Part shown: piece by piece, positions 44,001 through 49,471 of the stretch
How the letters are laid out: every line of letters begins with the position of its first letter
Numbering within the stretch: position 1 is the stretch's first letter
Origin: Sediminicoccus rosea
GTDB lineage: Bacteria > Pseudomonadota > Alphaproteobacteria > Acetobacterales > Acetobacteraceae
NCBI RefSeq assembly: GCF_033547095.1
Contig: NZ_CP137852.1
Location: 3,403,501-3,467,500 of the forward strand
Reading direction: 5' to 3'
DNA: 64,000 nucleotides
The notes under the pieces: model-generated
The model's input: only the letters and a program-made list of their open reading frames with translations
What the model was told of the DNA's origin: nothing
Databases searched by the model: none
Program-made: the position numbers and the translations under genes

Positions 44001-44237
44001 GGAGACAAGGAGGATGTTGTGCTGAATATGGTTGAGGCAGCAGCGGCCTGCTCACGGTCCGACAGCACGGCCGATGGCTTCGACCGCTTCGGACGTCTGA
44101 TGATCGCGTTGGCGACCGCATGGCCAAGCATCGCACCGCATGTCCGCGACGTTATCGGTTCGCTTGCCTCGGACGCTCATCCCACAACGTCGGCTCCGAT
44201 CCAGGATGCTTGGCTGAAGCTCCGCGCCATGAACTGA
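38043..44237 (+). CDS. 2064-residue protein: Mrr-like nuclease domain, TPR-like repeats, PIN-like segment
   Basis: The function is unknown. Residues 15-170 resemble Mrr-type PD-(D/E)XK nucleases: E23 in the first helix, D53 in QYGIDVLARR, then IEVASCKCY with K69. The usual Q/E before xK is Ser67 here, so activity is uncertain. Residues 190-880 are Ala-rich helical pairs like TPRs. D894 in VHVDVTALLIADQLGLIDLL starts a PIN-like segment, and WIDDRYI (D1157, D1158) may be its acidic end after an insert. The rest is helical. No Walker A motif was found, which separates it from STAND/Avs proteins. Recombinase cassettes and metal genes flank it. An antiphage or antiplasmid role is inference. Confidence 0.6.
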   Translation: MPSIRVNRHLPVPFHEMPSDGFEAMTVSLLDKEPGVVSATLYRTARQLQYGIDVLARRQDGTIEVASCKCYAAVDKGELKEWSDDFLKHWDGHWKDQKVRRFTLVVAANVHSAQRDAEVQQERERFLQIGVEYEVWAPHQIQEKLRPHSGIVAQHLGMEHLERVCGVVSAPFNMLSAASAVPNGPSAAALDDLRRLISQSVGHRLDHLLARFRTGEVSATAAALQEIRGGTEWDALEAGTKARVLRLQASIFLHAGHDAAASTLADEADALEPQTEPRLRAVLTYRRAGASAALEVLGDPTSQDGAHLRAALLLDQGKVAAAGAVLADHQAVEADHAETLRLRALVSLMEGSRETALRFADAAHAAAPGSPATMRVAAIAHYAVALSPAFGPEHTIQPNPVPLDLVREDATSRGHILRALEILDAMGRKELDASERRETEVFALACLCNLRDRSADAAAHLKRMLSADPAWVAAAHWGLARGLPLDRGALRDAIQDRIVRGDADADGVILLALLEASDGRVGEAIAILEASTAFPTPEALAIRDGWLWKLRRTQPGADEGADEPDAIYLERTVEAASSSGDWSAAEALLGRLAAQTGRPDPLMLPLAQALAASARWTAILRHRDALLALGTSEPVRVIVYAAVHGGEPRTALDILRLHREVFPGGRLPSDLARLEVDALAGVGNQAGAIRNAVLLASAESSTVEDQLMAVAAHVRAGDVRAAVPFAEAARRSGRLAPLHAIQLAQAIAPADQAVATSLLQHALTGPIEPELAPGAISLAFRLGLERQAAPLLAGVMPLGDQPGSGVWTVDMESLEDFLRHQHEVAERLSRMHRSGDVPVHLAADRGGSNLARLYLLEDEGQEGRGGYPMLTLHGSRSARNVESPELGDGPVHVDVTALLIADQLGLIDLLERMAGRVLLPPSLPHALLQMEEKLRPHQPANLAAMREVAHLAGTTTVGILSRETTPTGQELGGLRGDGGLGQWFLDFDRDHDDPPRSIPHAGMGTLNLRGMADALLAEGAIDPDVHRAALDRLGRAGDRPAIGTPARHDQVVLADFVAVELSAAGILASAARIFRLLLGDDALQAIRAEIGRAEEREVHANRLAILRARIARNLVAGTFSTLPSAEREDADNAGPTTRCLVELLRAPGTEGGITWIDDRYITAHGLCGANRVFDTTAMLEALAQAEWITPGQRWTAQLLLREANVLFVPITADEVMHHLRAAPVRDDAVVETAALATLRRYVAKALAAATDLDIRPVLAGTGPGEMPFLLALRRLVEDTLLAIWTADEGTIEEREIRSSWVWSSLRVDQLPDLGLPGTAPGSWRSLLTLGYAALLANGVHILLQVKGADQRGRLQAYMAWVGGAAVPPWITADDVFAKDVADILAGMLTGLGDESEGGRKLGREGRKTVQALLGEVVMNVPEPFHDHLLALPVLCRAAGISRSEVIMVGGLRFIPSSLWKAVEAALAGGRASVKTSDGRGTLRLKTRQGRATGLALSGALEGVLDDPALGLLSRDRAVRLRTARTILDGLGMAPADAAAAVEKLAAAERLADRMDAATRLRQASIHARRRDLQERLRSRATIPWSDFGPPDPGSLLRYVGLLPNSGTPEGDRFADAARRLVRDFGTAEAVRRLASLPIPLSDELLASIRALPMHDRADLLVDLGGAASTPVQRLHCLRIHRDLRGAGIGDRDAFAEALRALPALWDAHARLFLVLLKQFGEELQPDGPTSRGLSAEEAIVASWMHADHVTRSILAAGSEPVEAARRLSGRRVRREAARAVLFRQGYDNAAAAPASMTSEGLLFHGLGYALGTEQPREDALPDVHLLDGLLDILSAGTGDRRMPAPWIYADREGARDVLGTWFRERPSWLFPEEVGVTTEAARITVGSALGELNVVQAGQARLWLVLSIVARPHLDEERRGIAAKAVSALDLRKLGENDSEIGMVALRCAAELAQASGNDAARSAFEEKLACYAEWLAERRGGRLLPGDKEDVVLNMVEAAAACSRSDSTADGFDRFGRLMIALATAWPSIAPHVRDVIGSLASDAHPTTSAPIQDAWLKLRAMN

Positions 44238-44370
44238 GAATAGTCGCTTCTGTTTCGCTACCCCCTGAAGCGGAGTTGCCAAGTCGCAGCGACGTCCGCT
44301 TCCGAGGCCCCACGATCGCGCGTTTCATGACCGTTTTGAACTCGAAACAGACACCGCAGACGAGGACCAA

Positions 44371-44763
44371 CTATCCTGCCGCCACGCGCTTGCGCTGCTC
44401 TGCCCAATTCTCGGCAACGGACGCGAGCAACCTCAGCAACCCATGATTAGGAAAAGGCCGGTCGTCCAAGATCTCCTCGACGAGGTCCGGGGATAGTAAG
44501 GTGAGTCGGAGCAGGCGCCCGAGGTAGCCGCGGTCGATCTTCTCAGCCGACGCGAATTCGGTCACCGATCCGTACCGCCCTTCGTCCAGCAGGCGCTGGT
44601 ACCGGAACGCCCTAGCCAGCGCCTTCACGACAGCCGGGTCCGCGCGGCTGGCAAGCGCGGCTGGCGTGATCTGCTCACCAGCCGGCATCACTACCACTTT
44701 CCGCCCCGGCCTCCGCCGGATAGCCAGCGGCACCCGGACTGTGATGCTGGTCGTCACCGTCAT
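44371..44763 (-). CDS. ParB/KorB-like HTH partner of the recombinase (left copy)
   Basis: A 130-residue protein beginning MTVTTSITVRVPLAIRRRPG. A helix-turn-helix-like region (SVTEFASAEKIDRGYLGRLL) lies in the second half. A close paralogue at 45977 follows the intact recombinase in the same way. Its start overlaps the truncated recombinase stop by four bases. It may help the recombinase choose its sites. Confidence 0.65.
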   Translation of the reverse strand: MTVTTSITVRVPLAIRRRPGRKVVVMPAGEQITPAALASRADPAVVKALARAFRYQRLLDEGRYGSVTEFASAEKIDRGYLGRLLRLTLLSPDLVEEILDDRPFPNHGLLRLLASVAENWAEQRKRVAAG

Positions 44764-45188
44764 GCCGCCGCCCTCAGAGCATCGGGCCGAATGGCAGTGA
44801 GATCGCGGACGAGGCCGCCGAGCCCGTCCAGCCGCAGCCGAATGTCCGCGCCCCCCGGGCCAACCACCACCCGCTCCACCAGCAACCGCACAATGCGCGC
44901 CTGCTCCGCCGGGAACAGTTGCTCCCACAGCGGGTCGAGCCGATGCAGCGCGTCGTGGGTCTCGCCCTCGGTTAGGTCCGGCGCCTCCCGGCGCCCCGCC
45001 CGCCAGGTGCCGACCACGATCTCCGGCTGGCGCAGCAGCGCCCGCACCTGGTCCACGACCGCGGTCTCGATCTCCGCCGCCGATACCCGGCGGACGATGC
45101 TGACTTCGCCCTTCAGCAAGCTGCGGGCCATACGAGAGGTAAAGTCGGCCATTCTCTCAGGCGTTGGCCAGCGACAGCGCCCGGCCAT
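44760..45188 (-). pseudogene. Truncated serine recombinase (C-terminal remnant)
   Basis: The frame carries about 115 residues nearly identical in pattern to the C-terminus of the recombinase at 46393 (SIVRRVSAAE, RQPEIVVGTW, DALHRLDPLW, RALRAAA end). The catalytic N-terminal domain and DNA-binding core, about 330 residues, are absent. Only the end survives, still linked to its downstream HTH gene. Confidence 0.8.
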
Positions 45189-45273
45189 CTGTGCAAAGGC
45201 TACCTCCTAGGGCAACACTGCCATCATACTCAGTGCAGCGTGACTGCCGCCGTTTGCTTGGCAATACTCGGGC

Positions 45274-45843
45274 ATGATCGATCCAGCTCTCATCGCCCGA
45301 CGTCGGGCTTTTAGCCGAAAGCCATACGCCACGCTGTCCGACGTCGGACTGGACGGCGAATACGTTTCCCCACTCCAGATCTTGGCCGCCTCACCAAGTG
45401 GCCCGGTTCTGATAGCGTACCACTGGCTTGATGCTGCCACAGCGCGCAAGAAGGCGGCGTGCCTTCGTAATCTCGGCTACCTGCCCACCTTGAACTTCAA
45501 CAAGGTGGTCGACGCGGCGTTGAGGATCGGCGGACTGACGAGGGCAGACGTTTACATGACACAAGCCTTCCACCTTCTCCCCGCCAAGCGTTCGGCTGCC
45601 ATTCCGGCAGGCGATGTGGATGCCAGCTTCGCGGCCATAACCCGGTATGAGCTTCAGGGGCGCCGGGTGATAGCCCTAGGCACAGCCGCAGCAAGGGCGT
45701 GCAAACGAGGAGGCGTGACACCGGAACAGATTGTGATGCACCCCAGTGCCCGTGGGCTCTCGTTCGATGCAAAAGCGAATGTTTTGGCCAGCGCGATCCT
45801 GAAACTCACCGTGCCAGCTAAAGCGCTCGAGAAAGGTATTTGA
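45274..45843 (+). CDS. Uracil-DNA-glycosylase-like fold protein
   Basis: A 189-residue protein. The segment GRRVIALGTAAARACKRGG and the later MHPSARGLSF resemble the late strand and the HPS(A)R loop of the uracil-DNA glycosylase superfamily, and PTLNFNKVVD could hold the earlier Asn. The usual GxDPY motif is not seen, so an inactive or divergent member is possible. It sits between the two recombinase cassettes, like cargo. Confidence 0.45.
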   Translation: MIDPALIARRRAFSRKPYATLSDVGLDGEYVSPLQILAASPSGPVLIAYHWLDAATARKKAACLRNLGYLPTLNFNKVVDAALRIGGLTRADVYMTQAFHLLPAKRSAAIPAGDVDASFAAITRYELQGRRVIALGTAAARACKRGGVTPEQIVMHPSARGLSFDAKANVLASAILKLTVPAKALEKGI

Positions 45844-45976
45844 AGACAATCATCCAATCGATTTCTTCGATTGGGACATATGCCTCCACTTCTTTTACAT
45901 TCCGCAAAAAGACGGGATTTACTTCCGTTTTACATAGATCGTGAGTAAATCGGAGACCGATGTTGCCCGGATAGCG

Positions 45977-46396
45977 TCAGGCCGTGCCCACGTGGCGATC
46001 GATGCTTCCTCCGCGCAGCAGCAGCCGGTTCCGCTGACACGCCCAGGCCTCGGGGATCGGCTCTATCAGTTTAGGCAATGCGATGCTTGGAGGAGCCTTT
46101 CCATCGAGCACCAACTCGACAATGTCTGGCGCCAGCAAGGTCAGCCGAAGCAAGCTGCCTAGGTAGCCCCGCTCGACCTTCTCCGCCGCAGCCATTTCCG
46201 TGATCGACGCATAGCGCCCCTCGTCCAGCATCCGCTGATACCTGAACGCTCGTGCCAGCGCCTTCACCAGCGTGGGATCGGCACGCGTTGTAACCGGCGC
46301 CACGCCATCCGGCATCGGCGTCACGACCATCTTCCGGCCGGGCCGGCGTCGGATGGCCAGCGGCACCCGGACCGTGATGCTGGTCGCGGTCGTCAT
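45977..46396 (-). CDS. ParB/KorB-like HTH partner of the recombinase (right copy)
   Basis: A 139-residue paralogue of the 44371 gene (TSITVRVPLAIRRRPGRK shared; SITEMAAAEKVERGYLGSLL helix-turn-helix-like). The start overlaps the recombinase stop (ATGA). It has a longer and different C-terminal tail than the left copy, so the two have diverged at their ends. Confidence 0.7.
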   Translation of the reverse strand: MTTATSITVRVPLAIRRRPGRKMVVTPMPDGVAPVTTRADPTLVKALARAFRYQRMLDEGRYASITEMAAAEKVERGYLGSLLRLTLLAPDIVELVLDGKAPPSIALPKLIEPIPEAWACQRNRLLLRGGSIDRHVGTA

Positions 46397-47745
46397 GCGG
46401 CAGCCCTCAGAGCGCCCGGGGACATGGCGCCTAGGTCGCGGACAAGCCCGTGCAGCCCCTCCACGCGCAACCGGATATCGGCGCCATTCGGACTCACCAC
46501 CACCCGCTCCACCAGAGATCGCACAATGCGCGCTTGTTCCGCCGGGAACAGGTGCACCCACAGTGGATCAAGCCGATGGAGCGCGTCGTGGGTCTCGCCC
46601 TCGGTAAGGTCCGGCGCCTCCACGCGCGCCGCCCGCCATGTGCCGACCACGATCTCGGGCTGCCGCAGCAGCGCGCGGACCTGGGCGATCACGGCCGCCT
46701 CGACCTCGGCTGCCGACACGCGCCGCACAATGCTGGCGTCGCCGGCGGCGTCGCCCTTCAGGACCCGCTGGGCCACGTAGTAGCGGTAGAGCCGGCCGTT
46801 CTTCCTGGCGTGGGTCGGCGACAGTGCCCGCCCGTCCACCCCAAAGATCAGCCCCTTCAGCAGCGCAGGCGTCTGCGCCCGGTTCTGGTTGGCGCGGACT
46901 CGCGGGCTGATCTGCAGGACGGCGTGTGCCCGATCCCAGAGTTCCCGCGGCACGATGCCGTGGTGCTCGCCGGGATAGACCTGCCCCTTGTGCGAGGCCT
47001 CCCCGACGTAGGTCCGATTGTTCAGCAGCTTGTAGACATCACCCTTGTCGAGCGGTCGCCCGGACTTGCTGGTGGCGCCCTCGGCCCGCAGGCGGGCCAC
47101 CGTCGCGATGCCCGACCCGGTCTCGGCAAAGATCTCGAACACGCGGCGCACGCGTGGGGCTTCCTCCTCGTTCACCACCAGCTTCCTGGCTACCACGTCG
47201 TAGCCGAGCGGCACCTTGCCCCCCATCCACATGCCACGGGCGCGGGAAGCCGCGAATTTGTCGCGAATGCGCTCGCCGATTACCTCGCGCTCGAACTGCG
47301 CGAAGCTGAGCAGGATGTTGAGCGTCAGCCGACCCATGCTGGTGGTCGTGTTGAAGCTCTGCGTCACGGACACGAACGTCACGCCGTGCGCATCCATAAC
47401 CTCCACCAGCTTGGCGAAATCCATCAGCGAGCGGCTGAGCCGATCGATTTTGTAGCAGACGATCACGTCCACCAGGTCGGCCTTGATGTCTCGCAGCAGG
47501 CGCTGCAGTGCTGGCCGCTCCAGGGTGCCACCGGAGAAGCCGCCATCGTCGTAGCGGTCGCGCAGCAGAACCCAGCCCTCGGCCCGCTGGCTGGCCACAT
47601 ACGCCTCGCAGGCGTCGCGCTGCGCGTGCAGAGAGTTGTAGGCTTGGTCCAGCCGCTCATCGGTTGAGACCCGGCTGTAGACCGCGCAGCGAAGCTTCTT
47701 AACGGTTGCCGGCATGGCCGGCTCGATGCGGGTTCGGCGGCTCAT
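46393..47745 (-). CDS. Large serine recombinase
   Basis: A site-specific recombinase of 450 residues. The resolvase domain has YSRVSTDE with catalytic S27, then CYKIDRLSRS and the QFEREVIGERIRDKF helix. A recombinase domain (GYDVVARKLVVNEEEAPRVR) and a zinc-ribbon-like segment follow. It is coupled to DUF2924 upstream and the HTH gene downstream (ATGA on both sides). It may excise or integrate this island. Confidence 0.93.
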   Translation of the reverse strand: MSRRTRIEPAMPATVKKLRCAVYSRVSTDERLDQAYNSLHAQRDACEAYVASQRAEGWVLLRDRYDDGGFSGGTLERPALQRLLRDIKADLVDVIVCYKIDRLSRSLMDFAKLVEVMDAHGVTFVSVTQSFNTTTSMGRLTLNILLSFAQFEREVIGERIRDKFAASRARGMWMGGKVPLGYDVVARKLVVNEEEAPRVRRVFEIFAETGSGIATVARLRAEGATSKSGRPLDKGDVYKLLNNRTYVGEASHKGQVYPGEHHGIVPRELWDRAHAVLQISPRVRANQNRAQTPALLKGLIFGVDGRALSPTHARKNGRLYRYYVAQRVLKGDAAGDASIVRRVSAAEVEAAVIAQVRALLRQPEIVVGTWRAARVEAPDLTEGETHDALHRLDPLWVHLFPAEQARIVRSLVERVVVSPNGADIRLRVEGLHGLVRDLGAMSPGALRAAA

Positions 47746-48242
47746 GCCCCTGCCCTCCACTTCAGCCCAAAGAACGTCCAGCCGTTCCAGCGCGTGCCGG
47801 TGATGTGGCGCGCGATGGATGAGAGCGACTGATAGGGTCGCCCTTCGAATTCAAAGTCGTGCTGCCGCACCGTGACCACGTGCTGCACACCTTGCCATTC
47901 GCGGATCAGCCGCGTCCCTGGCAGCGGCCGGCTATCGGCCCGGATGCGACGCAGGACGACATTGCCGCCGTCCAATTGCTCACCCAGCGCCACAAGCCGC
48001 TCCACCGTCTCGGGCTTTAGCCCGCCGTAGGCCAGCTCTTGAATCCGGTACGCGAGGCGGCTTGTGATATAGCTCCTGCTGAACGGCGGCGGCTCCTTGC
48101 CATAGAGCTCGCGCCATTGCTGCTTCAGATCGGCGATGGGCGCGGTGTGCAGGGCGGCTAGCCGGCCCAGCACATCGGCCTTGGGGATCGCCGGAAACAC
48201 TGGCTGCTCCAGGGCAGCCGCAGGAGAGGTTCTTCGGGTCAT
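47742..48242 (-). CDS. DUF2924 family protein
   Basis: A 166-residue protein with the DUF2924 signature ITSRLAYRIQELAYGGL and the C-terminal RPYQSLSSIARHITGTRWNG segment, followed by FFGLK. This family is found almost only beside serine recombinases in alphaproteobacteria and is thought to act with them. It overlaps both neighbours by four bases. Confidence 0.9.
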   Translation of the reverse strand: MTRRTSPAAALEQPVFPAIPKADVLGRLAALHTAPIADLKQQWRELYGKEPPPFSRSYITSRLAYRIQELAYGGLKPETVERLVALGEQLDGGNVVLRRIRADSRPLPGTRLIREWQGVQHVVTVRQHDFEFEGRPYQSLSSIARHITGTRWNGWTFFGLKWRAGA

Positions 48243-48439
48243 TTGCGTCCCTTCGTGGTTGGGCTCGCATGACCGCTCTGGTCGGTGCGGAAGTGTAGCG
48301 AACTTTCTCCGTGAACCCCCTGCTCCCGCTCGATATCCTCGATGGTGCGGCTGCGGAGTCGCACCAAGCCCAATGCAAGGTTGGTGCAGACCTCGCGCAG
48401 GTGTGGCGGGAGATGGAGCAGGGCGTTGCCTGAGCTCAT
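48239..48439 (-). CDS. Small conserved protein leading the DUF2924-recombinase operon
   Basis: A 66-residue protein (LLHLPPHLREVCTNLALGLV, then GESSLHFRTDQSGH). I recognise this layout as a short conserved gene regularly placed before DUF2924. No function is known. It overlaps the DUF2924 start, and the promoter must lie in the 35 bases shared with the divergent gene at 48475. Confidence 0.6.
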   Translation of the reverse strand: MSSGNALLHLPPHLREVCTNLALGLVRLRSRTIEDIEREQGVHGESSLHFRTDQSGHASPTTKGRK

Positions 48440-48474
48440 CGTCCATCTCCCCCGCTGCGAATGAGGGATTGCTT

Positions 48475-49392
48475 ATGAAGAGACCTTCTCAAGTGAGCGG
48501 AGCTTCGGCTGTGGAGGTGGCCCCCGCACTTCCGTTGCGCGATGCGGTTCTGAAGTGGTGCAGCCAGCCGCTGGTCTCTGACGTCCAGGTTGCCGAGTGT
48601 CGGCTGACCTACGCTGAACATAACCACCTGGGGTTGATCTTGCTGAGCGAGCGCGAGGCGCTGAGGCAGCCAGATCGCTTCGACCACGCGTCGAGCGGCG
48701 ACTACAACGCCCTCCGCACTGCGTGGGATTGCGTTTTGCAGGATTTGCGCAGGCGGATTGAGAGCAACGCGCTCTTCGTTGATGGCGTCCGACTGGCGCC
48801 CGAGCGTGGGACGCTGCCTGAGGAAATCAGCAACCACTGGGCTGCAGACATGAGCTTTGACGTCATGCGGAACACGATATCGCTCGGTCGCGACAGGTTT
48901 GGTGCAATTCGTGTCTCGACGACACGAATACCGCTGCGATCTGACAGAGCCGGTATGGAGATTTCGGCCGGCGCGCATCCTGATAGTGAGCCGTCCACCG
49001 AGGCCGCGGCTAGCAGTGCTTACCCGGGCCGGCCCTTCAAGCTCACAAAGGCCGGTCTTTACGACTTGGCGCCGGAGGATGTCGTGCGCCTGAGCGACGA
49101 CACGCTGCTGGCACTCTTGGAGGAACATGCACGACGAGTGATTGGAACACCGGACGCAAAGTTGATCAGCCCAGGCAAGGTCTCCTTCCTGCCAATCATC
49201 CTCCGCAAGATGATCCATCGAGCGGAGCGCGGCGAACTGCTGCCCCGCCTTGCTGATGAGGGCGAGTACCTCGCCCAATGGATTGCATCGAAAGTTGAAC
49301 ATCATCACCTGCCGGCTGCTGGCACCATCACCAGGACGCTCGGCAGGAATTATGCAGTGCTGAAAGCGCGATCCACGGCCGCGACTCAATGA
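48475..49392 (+). CDS. Hypothetical protein, first gene of early module
   Basis: A 305-residue protein that I do not recognise. It is mixed alpha/beta with no signal peptide or membrane helix. The C-terminal third (FLPIILRKMIHRAERGELLP) is helical and charged. It is divergent from the recombinase operon and followed by the primase-helicase, so it may be a phage regulator or replication accessory. Confidence 0.55.
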   Translation: MKRPSQVSGASAVEVAPALPLRDAVLKWCSQPLVSDVQVAECRLTYAEHNHLGLILLSEREALRQPDRFDHASSGDYNALRTAWDCVLQDLRRRIESNALFVDGVRLAPERGTLPEEISNHWAADMSFDVMRNTISLGRDRFGAIRVSTTRIPLRSDRAGMEISAGAHPDSEPSTEAAASSAYPGRPFKLTKAGLYDLAPEDVVRLSDDTLLALLEEHARRVIGTPDAKLISPGKVSFLPIILRKMIHRAERGELLPRLADEGEYLAQWIASKVEHHHLPAAGTITRTLGRNYAVLKARSTAATQ

Positions 49393-49471
49393 TTTGATTC
49401 CCTGAATCGCGGCTCTGGATCGCGTGGATTCACAGGGCCTTATCTCCGTCCAGTGAAGGCGGAGTGGCGCT

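Noticed and set aside
46450-47667. 405-residue plus-strand open frame
   Set aside because: It is antisense to the large serine recombinase and has no domain pattern.
49395-49440. Imperfect dyad (CCCTGAATC / GATTCACAGGG) before the primase gene
   Set aside because: The arms need a bulge to pair and no T-run follows. Too weak to call a terminator or operator.
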